64,000 nt of DNA from Spirodela intermedia. Taxonomy: Eukaryota; Streptophyta; Magnoliopsida; Alismatales; Araceae. Every line of letters starts with the position of its first letter. Within the stretch, counting starts at the first letter, position 1. The notes under the pieces were generated by a model. That model was given only the letters and a program-made list of their open reading frames with translations. It searched no databases and was not told the origin of the DNA. This document shows positions 9,512 through 22,180 of this stretch, one piece after another. The stretch lies in contig LR746264.1 of the NCBI GenBank assembly GCA_902729315.2, positions 1,552,501 to 1,616,500 on the forward strand, in the 5' to 3' direction. Made by a program: the position numbers and the translations under genes.

Positions 9512-11655
9512 TGATGGTTGGACACACAAGTGGTGGCGGGTTTGCCGGAGGCGCCTTGCGTTCGTTCTATGGAGCCCATCGACTCTTGTTTTGTTCTTAC
9601 CGCGAATTACTAATGATAGCAGCAATCCAACGTCTGAACTCTTCTATCATCCGTTTTGTCTCTTCTTTTTGGCCACGCTCTCAGCCGGATTTGGGTTAGG
9701 CCCATCGGGGCAAAGTTTAACAACTTCAAAATACGAGTCAACCCTTATATTCAACAAAAAATCTGTAGACAAACACAATAGCTTAGGCTGTTTTGTTTTC
9801 CATATTTTAACCTATGAATTTGAGATTTCAACTCTCCTTATTGTCGTAAAATTTAGGCTGTTTATTCATGATAGAAAAAATTCTAGTCTTTTACTAGAAA
9901 CCCATGCGCAAGATAACCATAAATCACTTTAACAATTGAGATTATGAAACAGTTAATCTCCACTGTGCAAGGTCAACAGCCCAAATACCTATAGCTGTGG
10001 ACTTGAGTGCCGAGTCACAATTTTAGTCACTCTCACTTGCCTCATAATGGAAGACAAGTCACAAATTCAAGACACAAGTGTTGACTCATAAAGGATTAGG
10101 GAGTTGACCCAGATCATAGCTTGGAAGCATCAATGGTTGACCTTTGTATGTGCTAACACAGTAAAAAATGATCCTTATAATTAACTCATAAGAGCTTGGG
10201 CTGGCCCAAGCAAAGCCTAGGCTTAGCCCAACACAACCCACCCTATGACATTAACTCATAACATAATTAATTGTGTTGGCCTTATAATTAATTTACTTTG
10301 GAGTATGTAGAAATTACAATTTATTTGGGAAAATACTGAAAATAATTTTTAATGTTATATATTCAAAAATAAAAATAGTAGGAATTATTTTTAGTGCTTT
10401 ATATATATTGACTTTGATACTTTAGATATTCATAATGAACTGGTGCTTGATGTAATCTTTTGAATTTAGGCATTTAATAAAATTATTTAAATATTTATTT
10501 GTATTTTAAAAATAATTTAATGAGAAATAGAACAATTTACAATGCCATTCTAGAATAATAGTACCATTACTGGTCAAATATTCCTAATAGTGGAATGATA
10601 AAGATATATACTTTAAAGATTCAGCTAATAACTTCATTCATTAATTAATACATTATACATATTTAATTGTGTTATGTTATATTTCAAGGGAATAGCCTCA
10701 ACTAGTTGAACTTGAGATTTCTTTATTTGATGAACATATATTATTTTGGTTGAATTACTTTGGACTAAGACATTATAGTCAATCACAAAAAAGCAATTCT
10801 AACTCAAACCATGATTTATAGTTGTTTGGTTTTCTTAACCTACTTCACTCTCTGAGGATAGCATCCATGGATTCCACACTAAGACCTAAGTGGTTTAAAT
10901 ACTGAAATTTCAGATGTGAGTAACTTAAAGTACTTAACATCTCCAATCAATTCAAGCCTTCAGTCAAAATCTTTTTTTCGATTCACAGCTATGTGCAGTC
11001 CAATTAGAGCAGAATCCACTCATCTATTTTAAATTCTGGACTTTAGGGGGGGGGGGGGGGGCTAATTTATTCACAACATAAATAAACAAAATGTAACAAT
11101 TTATTCGTATGTTCTCAAACTTCATGAAGCTTCTTCCTTCATGTAGATAATGTGAAGGCTTTTGAGTGGAAGACAATGTGATACACATGAGCTGAAGACA
11201 TTTCCTGTTTCTTACAGGTTTAGGCTGATGCATTTATGCATGTTAGCTCTTCAACTCCCCCCCTCTCTCTTTTCCTCTGCATTTAGTTTTCAAAAAAATA
11301 TTTTAATCCCTAGTTTTTTGTCTCACTAGGGTTCCTTTGATTTTTTAACATATATGTACCCACTGTACTTACGAGACAGGGAATGGACTAGTTCTAATGG
11401 GTGGACAATGGTTCATTTCTCATCTTATCATGGAGGCGGTGCAGCATAGTGGATAAATCATTTTACATGATTACCTGCTCGTTTCTATGGATTTGACGAA
11501 TCTAGATCTGCATGGCATAATAGATAAATCCATTTATCCAATTGCATCCACCTCCATAACACTTCGATGACTCTAGATCCATGAGAACATATCCATTCCA
11601 ACTTGATTAGTATATAGTTTGTCTGCCAGTAGTCTGACAATGTGATTGAATGTGG

Positions 11656-11892
11656 TTGATAGGTAGATCTATTGATCCATCTAGTTACATTCATCAGACA
11701 GCTCTAATTACGAGATCCAAAATATTGTGGTAGCTGTCCAACAGTCTAGCCCAACACACTTAATGATAGATCCATTAAACCATTTGGTGATATTTAATGG
11801 ACAGCTCCAGTATCAAGATTTACAACCTTTAACCTACATCCAACAGCCTGATCCAACACAATTGATAGGTAGATCCATTAACATATTTGACC
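11656..11892. repeat. Direct repeat of about 103 bp, two full units and one partial
   Basis: Units start near 11656, 11760 and 11862. Shared features are TTGATAGGTAGATC(C/T)ATT at the start, (A/G)GACAGCTC in the middle and GTCCAACAG/ATCCAACAG near the end. Copies are clearly diverged. No coding potential. Confidence 0.6.
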
Positions 11893-12901
11893 TAATAGGT
11901 GGCCGAATAATAGGATATGTGACACATTAGATATAGGCCTAATAACCTATGTTTTTTTTCCACAAGATTTGACTGGAAATAATTCAGATTAAAATAAAGA
12001 AATATTTCACAATGATGTTTGATAAATCAATTGTCCAATCTAGGCATGCTAGTTGTTGCATCCTTTTAAATAAGCGTAAGAAAGTAAATTATTTCACTCT
12101 TGGTTTTGATGCATAAGCTTGATAACAAGTGAAAGTGGATCATCTACGAGACTATTAAGATATGAAACTCTCTATTTATGGATTTGACTAAACTATGCTT
12201 CATATGTTGTGATCATTACTGAAACGCCTAAGATTTCCAAAGCCACCAACCCAGAATATGCTTCAATTATCTTGAACGTCTGATCTCAGGCTATGGCAGT
12301 GAATCATGTGGTGGCTCATATCTCTCCCCCTAGTCTCCCTCCCTCTCTCTCTTTTCTATATACGAATGTTAAGGAATGGGCTAGGTTTTGCTTGCGTACA
12401 TCTTAATGCCCTCTTTTAGATCATGCTCTACAATATGCTTGATCTAGAAATTTGTAAAAGATATTTAGCTTTGAGTTGGAATTATTAGAGTGCGTGAGTT
12501 ACTTGGCTTAGGTAGATGACAGTGTTCTAATGATGAACCTCTAGCATAACTTCGTAAGATCTGCTATGAAAATTATCTGGATGTTATTTTATTTTCTTTT
12601 AAATGCCATGTTGCGATTTATTTCTTACAAGTTCATCATTAGCAGCAATTGGAAAACTAGTTCAAATTAACAATATTTACCAACCAACTCTACTTTTTAA
12701 TGCCCTTTGAAAATTGAGCACTTGAGATAGATTTGCTAGAACTTTGGTTTGTTTAAGATTTTGTTTGCCCAAAATTAAGAACACAGACGATTGGATCTTA
12801 TCCTATATGTTTACTATATGAAAAGTTAGGAAAATTCCGTTGAAATTATTTATTTCGTTGAGAGAAATTAAAGCTCTCATACGCACATGTCTGATTGTGT
12901 C

Positions 12902-12904
<3 letters not shown>

Positions 12905-12957
<53 letters not shown>
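12905..12957. repeat. (GA)n microsatellite
   Basis: About 26 GA dinucleotides in an uninterrupted run upstream of the DUF620 gene. Confidence 0.95.
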
Positions 12958-12959
<2 letters not shown>

Positions 12960-13289
12960 CATCCAGGATCATTCTCTTGAATATATATAGGCACGCTGTG
13001 ACATGTTCCACATTGTGCTGCCGTACGAACCGGCGGGCCTGCCACCGCGGATCTAGTGACAGCCGCCGCCCTCTTCATCGTGATATGGAATAGCTCGACC
13101 CACGGCCTACCCCCCCGACCCCATCCCCCAACTACCACCTTGCCTCCCTTCAAAGTCCCCCCGTCCCTAACGACTCCACTCCCCTTTCCCCATACCAGGG
13201 ACACCGTCTCTTTCCCCCTGGACCAGAGCCCGGAGACCAGAGAACAGAGCCAGACGGATAGGAAAGGAGAGAGCGTTGCTGGCGCCTTC

Positions 13290-15715
13290 ATGGTCGGTCA
13301 ACTCGCTCCGGTGTCGGAAGAGCCCGTCGGCGAGGAGGGCTCCGAGAAGCTAGGCAAGAAGAAGGCCAGTCCCTTCCGTGAGCTCATCCTCCATAGGCTT
13401 CCCCAGTTCTTCCAGAAGAGGCCTCGCGACGGCGACCTGAGAGTCCTCCTCAGCGTCCTCGGTTGCCCCCTCTCTCCCGTCGATCTCCCGCCGCTCCCCC
13501 GGGCACCACCATCCCCGGAGGTATATTAAGCTCAAACTTAGGTTGATTCATTCCAGAGATTCGATATGATACGATACTGTTCGTCGCAATATTCTACATC
13601 CAACAGTGCTTGCACTCTCTCCCCTTCTATCATTCATTCAGGTGTCGTCGAGGGCGCAGTACATCCTACGGCAGTTCCGGGCGACGACGGGGAGCGCCGG
13701 GGTGGCCGGCAAGGTGAAGAGCGTCTACGCCTCCGGCAAGTTGAAGATGGCCACCGTCTCCGACGAGCACCGACCGGCGGCGGGCGGCGCCTGTTACGAG
13801 GGCTGCTTCGTTCTCTGGCAGATGGTTCCCGGCATGTGGCTGGCGGAATTCGTGGTCGCCGGCCGGAAAGTCACCGCCGGCAGCGACGGCGTGGTCGCGT
13901 GGCGGCGCACCCCGTGGCTCCGCACCCACGCAGCCCCCGGCGGTGCGCGGCCCCTGCGGCGCTTCCTACAGGCAAGAGCACCCATCCCTCTCCTTCCTCC
14001 CCACAGAGTTTAGGCTCATCCTTGACCCTTAGAAGAAAAGCCCGGCCCGCCATATGAGAGTATCAGTTGCCCTCATACGGTAGGAAGAACGGGTCGGTAC
14101 TTTTCGGGCTTTTCAGAACAGTTGGGGCCAAATTTGGCCCGCTACAGTCTCCTTTTAGAACCACGAGTCTTCCTTTGCAGAAAATCGGGCCGCACTGAGG
14201 TTTCGGGCCGAATCCATGCTCCTTATCTAACGCCAACATCACATGATTCAGGCCAGTGCATTGGCTGTTCACGTGCCCCCCATCCCACACTACAGCTAAG
14301 TTAATAAATGCCATCATTTAAGTAGTTGTTACACAACCATGTTATCATTATAATAATCTTTGGGCTTCAAACTCTTCGGCATTAATGGCTGCATGTGAAG
14401 TTGTCAACGGGCCAGCCCGGGCTTTGCAAAGTCCACTGAGAGGCTGAGAATCTTTAAGAGCTCAGGCCTGGAGCAAGAGAGAGTCTCAGTGCCAGGTGTA
14501 AACTCAACCCTTTCTAAACTGCAGGGTTGAGGGGGGGTGGTGGCAGGTAGCGTGACACTAATAGGTTGGGAATTTGACCAATAGTTCAAGGAAGATCATC
14601 AGGGATGCAGTAGCGATAAGAGGTCAATGGTAAATGATTCAAGCCATCATATTGGATCAGATACAATTGGTCTGAGATATAACGGGGTTGGGTGTAATAA
14701 GTTAAGGATCCGAGGAATTGGGTAAGGGCAGGTAGCATGTCACTAATAATTAGGGAATTTGACCAATGGTTCGAGGAAGATCATAAGGGATGCAGTAGCG
14801 GTAAGGAGTCGATGATAAATAAATCAATCGCTCGGTTTCCTTCTTACTGTCGATCTTATTGGATCAGATATAATTGATCTGAGATGTAACGGGGTTGGGT
14901 TTAATAAATTAAGGATCCGAGGAATTGGCTAAGGGCAATGCTGATGATGTTGCCAATCCAAATCGGTGGTTCTGATTTGGATTGGCCAATATCGAGCAAA
15001 AGTGTTACCAATCGATCGGGTTCTATGAGCTTTTACACATGTTGGAAGGACCAGACTGATCAATTAGTATACTCGTTCACACTATAGGAAATCTATCAGA
15101 TTTTTTAAAGCATGAGGGTAGTAATCTGTGGATAATATTTTTATATGCTTAATCAGACTTGGGACATTGATCTCAATCAGTAACTCAAGTGTTCTATCCG
15201 CCTAAGATGAAGACTGATTCTTTTGGCAGGGGTTGGACCCAGCGCTGGTGGCGGCGTCCTTCTCCGCCGGAGAGTTCATCGGAGAGGAGCAGGTGGAGGG
15301 CGAGGAGTGCTTCGTGCTGAAGCTGGCCGCCGACGACCGGACACTCTCGCAGAGAAGCAACGGTGCGACGGAAATCATCAAGCACTACATGCTGGGTTAC
15401 TTCAGCCAGAGGAGCGGCCTCCTCGTGTGCCTGGAGGACTCCCAGATAACCCGCCTCCAGCAGTTGGGCCTACCCCCGGTGTACTGGGAGACGGCCACTC
15501 GGTCATACCTCGGCGACTACCGCCCAGTCGACGGGGTCATGGTCGCCCACGCCGGTCGGTCGGCGGTGACCATGGCCAGGGTGGGCGCCGGCGGCATTGC
15601 GAGAGTCGGGATAACGGAGATGGAGGAAACGTGGGTGATAGATGACGTCGCCTTTGACGTACGGGGCCTCTCCGCCGAGAGCTTCATCCTCCCGGAGGAG
15701 ATCCGGGGGTCTTGA
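13290..15715 (+). CDS. DUF620 family protein, three exons
   Basis: Plant-specific family of unknown biochemical role. Exons are 13290-13520, 13642-13971 and 15230-15715, all phase 0, giving 348 residues. The N-terminal 75 residues are variable. The conserved body starts at SSRAQYILRQF and continues with YASGKLKMAT, CYEGCFVLWQMVPGMWLAEF, VAWRRTPWLRTHAA, RPLRRFLQGLDPALVAASF, GEECFVLKL, HYMLGYFSQRSGLLVCLEDS, VYWET, DYRPVDGVMVAHAGRSAVT and EETWVIDDVAFDVRGLS. Intron 1 is GT-AG. Intron 2 (13972-15229) begins CTACAG|GCAAGA, a GC-AG intron; no GT donor nearby would keep the reading frame. That intron holds a tandem duplication of about 190 bp. The start at 13290 is the only ATG in this frame close to the conserved part; the open frame extends upstream, so the leader is not bounded by a stop. 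Function should not be guessed further. Confidence 0.88.
14542..14937. repeat. Tandem duplication of about 190-210 bp inside DUF620 intron 2
   Basis: Copy 1 is about 14542-14726 and copy 2 about 14727-14937. Both begin GGCAGGTAGC and share GGGATGCAGTAGCG, TTGGATCAGATA and AACGGGGTTGGGT. Both end AAGGATCCGAGGAATTGG. Copy 2 carries an extra insert of about 25 bases around 14824-14850. Confidence 0.85.
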
Positions 15716-16168
15716 CTTTGCCGCTCCTCTCTCTCTCCCTCTCTCCATTCCTCTCTCTTTCCCTCTAGCCCTCTCTTTCTCTCCCTCTCTCCCCCTCTCT
15801 TTCTCTCACTCTCCCTGTCCCTCTTTCACTCTCCCTGTCCCTCTTTCTTCCTCCCTCCCTCTCTCTCTCTTTCCCTCTCTCTCTCTCCCTCTCTCTCTCT
15901 CTCTCCCTCTCTCTCCCTCTCCCCCTGTCTTTCTCTCACTCTCCCTGTCCCTCTTTCTCCCTCCTTCCCTCCCTCCCTCTCTCTCTCTCTCTCTCTCTTC
16001 CCTTCTCCCCCTCTCTTTCTCTCACTCTCCCTGTCGCTCTTTCTCCCTCTGTCTCACCTTCTTCCTCTCTCTCTCTCTCTCTCCCGCTCCCCCTCTCCCC
16101 CTCTCCCTGTCCCTCTCTCTCACCTTCTTCCTCTCTTTCTCTCTCTCTCCCTCTCTCGCTCGCGCACT
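15716..16168. repeat. 450-bp pyrimidine-rich (CT/CCT) tract after the DUF620 stop codon
   Basis: Almost pure C and T on the + strand, built from CTCTCT, CCCTCT and phrases like CTCTTTCTCTCACTCTCCCTGTCCCT that recur several times (near 15800, 15825, 15940 and 16015). It begins within about ten bases of the stop codon, so it is likely part of the 3' untranslated region. The Leu/Ser/Pro-rich open frame across it is a composition artefact. Confidence 0.9.
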
Positions 16169-19100
16169 CATGTATTAATATACTGAATCATACAGCAATA
16201 TTCAGATCCAATATAACGTACAATTCAGTCCAACTAGATCGACTTCCAAAAGTTGATTCCCTTCAAACCCCATATGATGCCGAATTCAGAGAGTTGATTA
16301 CTCTTAGATGATAGAAGGGTCCGACAGGACTTTTAAAGATCCAACACCACTCACTCAATACCAACATCTCGATTTTTGTTAGCAATGCATTGTGGTCCTA
16401 TAAATATATCTTCTGCCACTAGTTGTGAGTTGAGGTGAATGAATGCCCACTAATTGGCCATAAAAAATCTCTGTCAAAGAGATTCTTTTGATATTCAAAT
16501 TCCTTTTTTGAAGGAATCATATGCAAGTAGACTATCAAAATTAATTTATTTAGACTATTTCTATGGGCTCCTGTTGAATACTGACATCATACAATCTATG
16601 AACATGTTTAAAGGTTAACTCTATCAAAAAAAGGTAACAGCTACTGTGGGTATTGTTATTATAGGTAATCATAAATACTTATCAAACTCAAGTTGGTCTC
16701 TTCAGAAACTTAGTCCTTCTCAAGCTAAAATTGGCTATCAGCACCTTGTGCTTTCACCCAAAACAATCAACTCTCATCACCCAATTACCTTAAGACTTGA
16801 TGGAGAGCTAAAGTAGAAAGATGGAGTTGATTATCTTGTCGAAATCAACTAGAGAAGATGGTACGACATTATAATGTGATAGTGATACTTGTGGCATAAA
16901 CAACTTGGGATGATGACTTGAATCTTTGCATACTCAACTAGTTTTTGATCCTTGAGCTTTCTTTGATAATTAAGTCTTCGTCCTCTAATACTTTTCTGAT
17001 TTTGCAAGATCTACGTTCTATATCTTTGTTCTAATACTTGTTATTTTTGAAATTTGTGCTAACGACCTTTGAACATTCCATATTTTGAATCTCCTTATTC
17101 CTTCATCTTTTCTCATTCAAATTTGAAATGGAGTTTAATGAAGAATAGTTGGATGTTTAAGTCATATGTAAATCATTATGTTTACTTTGACTTTTTGGTG
17201 TGGGAATAAGTTCTTTCTATATAAGCTACTATTGATTATTAAATAACATGATTGGGATCAATTAACTAACTAAAGGAGGTAATCTACAAAACAAAATAGA
17301 TACTTTTTCATATTATATTTATTTGATATAAAAACATTCTTTAAAAAAAGATAATATATTTAACATTTTTTCAATGCAGAATATTGTATTGTCTGAATCT
17401 TCAAATTGAGTAGGTTATTAGTGACCCAAGTCTACCAATCTTAAAGGTTACTAGTGAACCAAGTCCCACAATTGAACATTGAGTAGGTGACATACAATTA
17501 TTAGCGAATCTTTTACATTGGTTGAACACTTTTGGGTAAATGCTTTATCATTACATGCATGAGTCTCATTTTTTTATTGCTATGAAAAATTATTTAGTTC
17601 TTGCATATTGGACCCTAAAGTCACATTGAAATAATTAATGTAGATATCTTGTGCTTTTGTTTATCCCTATAACTAATTATGACATCTGACTTATTAGGAT
17701 TTCTATTTAGCTTGTGTTGCTACTAATTAATTTTTCTAAAAAATGTTATTCTAAATAAACAAGTAATAAGATATTGAAAGTAGAGGATGCTAAAATGTTT
17801 GAATCATAATGATCTCATAAATAATAAGTAATTTTATGTCTATATATTATATATGTTACTATTTATGGGTTAAATTGTTTAAGTGAATACTAAAGGTACA
17901 CACTTTGGATTGTAAAATGTACTCAAATCTTTCTACAAGTTAGGGAGTAGGAAACTAGCTATTAGTCATTGGAAATATGATCTTTGGGGAGTGCAAAAGT
18001 TACCATCGGCTAGGTGGTTATCTTAAACCAAAAGAGAAGTACCACAAATTGACCTAAAAAATGTTACCTTGAATTTATAGGGGGAAAATCTATATCTTCT
18101 TAATGTTGAAACTATCAATTGTCATGCCTTTTCAACCCTCAAATTATTATGATGATATAACCCATGATCCTATAATATTAAAATATGTAAGTTTTTTTTA
18201 GTGCCCTTAAAGCTAGTGAGAAGGGCATATAGTCTTTAGAAGCTAGAATGAAAGGCTCCCATAGCACATGTTAATGGGTACATGAGATGGAACAATGTTG
18301 AAACAAAAGAGACTATCATCTATCTTGACAACCATGTGACTTAATAAAGCCAACTATTAATGTTTCATCCCACCATTTATCTTAAAATTTAGGAATTATT
18401 TTTTTCTTTTTTTCATGTTGAATCCAAGGTTTAATTTCATTTATTACCTCTTATTTCTTTCACTTTATTATAATTCCACTAGTTATGTGAGGGAATTATC
18501 TAAAGACATGATATTCCTTCATTAAGAGAATACTGAATAATGAAAAAAAAGAATGAAATTCAAGTTGTGAGTTAAGATTGAATATGAGAGACAGTCCTTG
18601 ATTAATGCTTGGCAAGATGCGTTATATTCTACTCTCTATCACACATAGCCTTCCTCCTCCTAATGTTCTTACTAATTACCATTTCCTTCATTACTCTATT
18701 AGTTGTTCTCTTTTCCTATCTCTTTCTTCCCCTCATTTTTGTACCTCTGGCCCTTGATTTGTGCTGTTTGTGTACACATTCCTATGTGTATGCCTACAAA
18801 ACTACCTTCACATCCATCATAGTGTGGCTAGAGATGGACCCATTAGCTTACATCATCTTGACCCCTTGCCATTGAAGATCATCCCATCCAATTTCATCCA
18901 TTAGCATGATTTTTTTCCACACTATCTATATCTATATCCTCTCCTAACAAAATTGACTCACTCTTTCACATTTGCTTCCACTCATCATTTTATATAACTA
19001 AAATATTTTTGTTGAGTTTTCAAACAAGTCTTGAAGTGAAAAGAGCTCATTATGACTATAAGTCATTTCACAATATTTTCATCCTTGTAACATTTAATAG

Positions 19101-20268
19101 GTCACTACATCTAGTAGATATTAGAAAATTGAAATTTACTAAAATAATATGTTGAATATTGTGTAATCTGACATAGAAAATGTATAACCATTGAAAATCA
19201 TAAGATAATAATTATATAAAACAAAAATAAGTATTACATGAATAATCTAGAAACTAAAGCCTCATATTTGTTGTGTAAAATATTCTAGAATGGTACAATA
19301 TTTGAAGTCCCATCTTTTAGTCTACAAATTGTTACATCTTAGGACACTAAAGTACATCCTACATTAGATTTTAGTCCAAATAGCACATTGTGGAATAGTG
19401 TAATATGTAACGCTCTAAATTTCAATATAAGATGAATTATGTTGTAAGATAGTAGAGAAATCAATCATTATGTTTAAGATGTGGAAATATGTTATAGAAT
19501 AATAAAATATAATGCTTCAAATGTAAATATAAGAGAAATTATATTGTGTACTAATGATGTATATTAAGCTATTATTTTACTCTTTAGAATTCATGGTGAG
19601 AGATAAAAGTATTGAACTCAAGAGTGATATATACATAAATAGATATTTAAATATATGAGAATTATGTGGTAGATAACATATTAATATATACAAACAAATC
19701 TAAGTTCATGGAATCTAAGCTCAAGAGTGGCACATGAATAATACAATATTTCAAGGTTAATATATTTAAGTACATAAATTTTAGGCTATGTATGTTTGTG
19801 TGAGAAGAATAGTCTTTCAATACATAAAATTTATGATGTAATATAACTTAATATTTAAATTTGCATATCTTTGTATACAAAATTTTTACTATGATATAAG
19901 TTAGTGCATAAATTTGCAAATCTCACTATATGAAGTTTAGTTTGCAGAACACAGCATATTATTATTATTAGGATGATATTATATATATTTACTTTTAAAC
20001 TCGTCTTAGAGTATGAGATCATCAATATATTATATTAGTAGAAGAATTATGTTCCAATTCAACACTCAGAAAAGAAAAATATATTGTAGCAAATGAATGA
20101 AAATTATCAATTCAATGAGCATGAGTTGTTTTTAGAATGACATGATTTATTGTGTTGCTTGACTATTGTTAGAAAATTTGAAATCAAGCCTTGAAGCTAT
20201 TAAAATTGTGAATCTAGTGGAGGTGGGCTAGGTTTGATGTTTTGTTGTTTCTAATATCATAATATATT
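16169..20268. other. Gene-free AT-rich DNA
   Basis: More than 4 kb without a credible open frame. The composition resembles old transposon-derived DNA, but I could not identify element ends or protein domains. A hydrophobic 88-codon frame at 18609-18875 begins with TTG, has no recognisable similarity and is probably chance. Confidence 0.4.
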
Positions 20269-20595
20269 GTTATAAGCCCCTAGTGGGCCTAAGTACCCTA
20301 GATGGTGAAAGGGGCCCAAAGGACCCAAAACCTCCCTCTCATGTAGACTTATTGGGGGCACTGTTAATTTTTTTCTCAATTAAGAGAAAATGATATTAAA
20401 GTTGTGATTGAGAGAGTGGTGGAGGTCTAGCCATTTTGGGGGAAAACTAAAGAGAGGGAGTCATGGCTATCTCAAAAGATCACTCCAAGTTCTACAATCT
20501 TTATAAATCAAGTTTTTTGTTTATTTCTAGAATCCTCTATTTTAATAACTATTTTTTTCTCATATTATTTACTAATTTTTACTTATTCTACTAAT
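20269..20595 (+). repeat. 5' LTR of the decayed element
   Basis: Begins near TGTTATAAGCCCCTAGTGGGCC and ends just before the degenerate primer binding site. Aligns by eye along most of its length with 21860-22180. Confidence 0.6.
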
Positions 20596-21859
20596 TTAGT
20601 ATCAGAACAAGGTGATGTCATCTAAGGCCTACAATCTAAGACTTAAACACATGAAAAAGGAGATTGAAGAGTTGAAAAGTGAGTTAAGAAAACTATTAGA
20701 AATCAAAGGCAAGCTAAAAATATTGTCAAAAATTGAAAAAACTCTACAAAGATGAATAGTGATGGAGGCAAACATGGAATGGATGGGGAAGAACATTGTA
20801 TAATTAATGAAGTATGTGGAGGTGTTGATACAACATTCATTACAATGTTATGAAGGTGAAGATCTCAAATGAAAAATGACTTGGATGGCAATATGAGAAA
20901 AGGGGATACATGAGAAAAGATTCAAATGTGACAATATGAAGACAAAAGATGAAAAAAGAACATCTCATTTAGTTGTAAAACCCAATGGGAATTGGATGGC
21001 TACATAAACAATTAGAGAAAAAGTTGATGTATGGAAATGTTTCACAGAAGTAATCTAAAAGATAGATCTGTAGGAAAAAAATTCTCTGCAATGCACCCCA
21101 TGACATAAGAAGAAAAATGATGACAACAAGAGAGCTTTGAAGAATAATCATTAGCTTGGTATTGAGGAAAAATGTCAGGCATTCATCTACTAAATTAACT
21201 TATTTGAAAATCATAAATAGGAAGGACTCACCACCATTAATAAAATTTAACACCCAAATGACAAGTGCAACTAAGGTGACACAACAATAGTAGGAACAAA
21301 AAGTTATTCTAGAATAGTTGAAACATCACTTGCTTCAAGCACAAGCATGAAAACTCAAGATGATGGAAAAAACTATGAAGTAAATTATGAGGTTGGATAA
21401 TAAGTTTATATAAAGTTTAAATGTTGTTAATTACAGCCCCTCACTTAATGTTAAAGTGAAAAACTAGTTCCATGTTACATTGACCTTTATTAGATTGTGA
21501 TAAAGATTAGCCCAACCACCTATTGATTAATCCTCCCATCCACTACACACATTTATCTCATTTTTCGTATCTTGATATAATTGCTTCCCCCAATGCTAGA
21601 TGTTGAGCTCAACTAAGGCGTCACACCTTGAGTAACCCCTTGACTGAGGCATCACACTACCAAAAAAAAAAAGAAACCTCTTGAGGACATCACAAGAGGT
21701 AAATGGAGGTACTGATCTAGTGAACCACTGGAACCACACTAAAAAAGTGGAAGTACTGATCTAGTGGAACCACCTACGAAAAATAGAAACCCCTTGAGAG
21801 TTGAAATAATAATTTTGTAATTTTCACCTTGAGAACAAGTTGTCCCTAACAAATAGTAA

Positions 21860-22180
21860 TGATAATCTCTTAGTGGCCTTAATACACATTGATTGACAAA
21901 AAGAAGACAAAGAGCCTCAACAAACCCCCTTTCATGAAGACTTAGTGAGGGATGATTAGGTTTTTTCCAGGTAAGGGAAAATAAAATTTGGGTTGTGATT
22001 GGTGGAGTGGTGGAGGCATGAAACGTTTTGAGAGAAAGCTAGGGAGGAAAACCATGGTCCTTTCAAATGATTATTTAAGTTATTCTTGTAAACAAAACTC
22101 TATTTCAATTTCTTAAATCCTCTATTTTGATATCCATTTCCCTTTCTTCTCGTCTTCTTTGCTATTTTTCTATTATTATA
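21860..22180 (+). repeat. 3' LTR of the decayed element
   Basis: Begins near TGATAATCTCTTAGTGGCC, the counterpart of the 5' LTR start, and carries the same GTGGTGGAGG and AATCCTCTATTTT landmarks. Its right border is not sharp. Confidence 0.6.

Larger units (their letters stand above)
9512..13289. other. AT-rich intergenic region
   Basis: No gene seen. It includes a G homopolymer at about 11045-11061, three copies of a roughly 103-bp repeat at 11656-11890, and a long (GA)n run at 12905-12957. A TATATATAGG element lies at about 12979-12988, some 300 bases before the DUF620 start codon, and could be its core promoter. Confidence 0.5.
20269..22180 (+). mobile_element. Decayed, internally deleted LTR retrotransposon, Ty3/gypsy-like
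   Basis: Two related segments in the same orientation, about 20269-20595 and 21860-22180, act as the LTRs. They share the block TTGTGATTG-GAG(A)GTGGTGGAGG, the phrase TCATG(T/A)AGACTTA, and AATCCTCTATTTT(A/G)AT(A/T) near the end. Just after the first lies TTTAGTATCAGAACAAGG, a degenerate form of the tRNA-Met primer binding site common in plant gypsy elements. The internal 1.25 kb starts with a short Lys/Glu-rich gag-like stretch (frame broken) and ends with CCTTGAGAACAAGTTGTCC, which resembles the usual gypsy 3' internal end. No protease, reverse transcriptase or integrase remains. The many differences between the LTRs imply an old insertion. Ends are approximate. Confidence 0.65.

Noticed and set aside
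8827-9699. 290-codon and other long frames overlapping the F-box/kelch gene
   Set aside because: These are alternate frames of a GC-rich exon; the product is Gly/Arg-rich without motifs.
15642-16178. 178-codon Leu/Ser/Pro frame
   Set aside because: It is the translation of the CT-rich tract.
18609-18875. 88-codon hydrophobic frame
   Set aside because: It starts with TTG, lies in AT-rich gene-free DNA and has no recognisable family.
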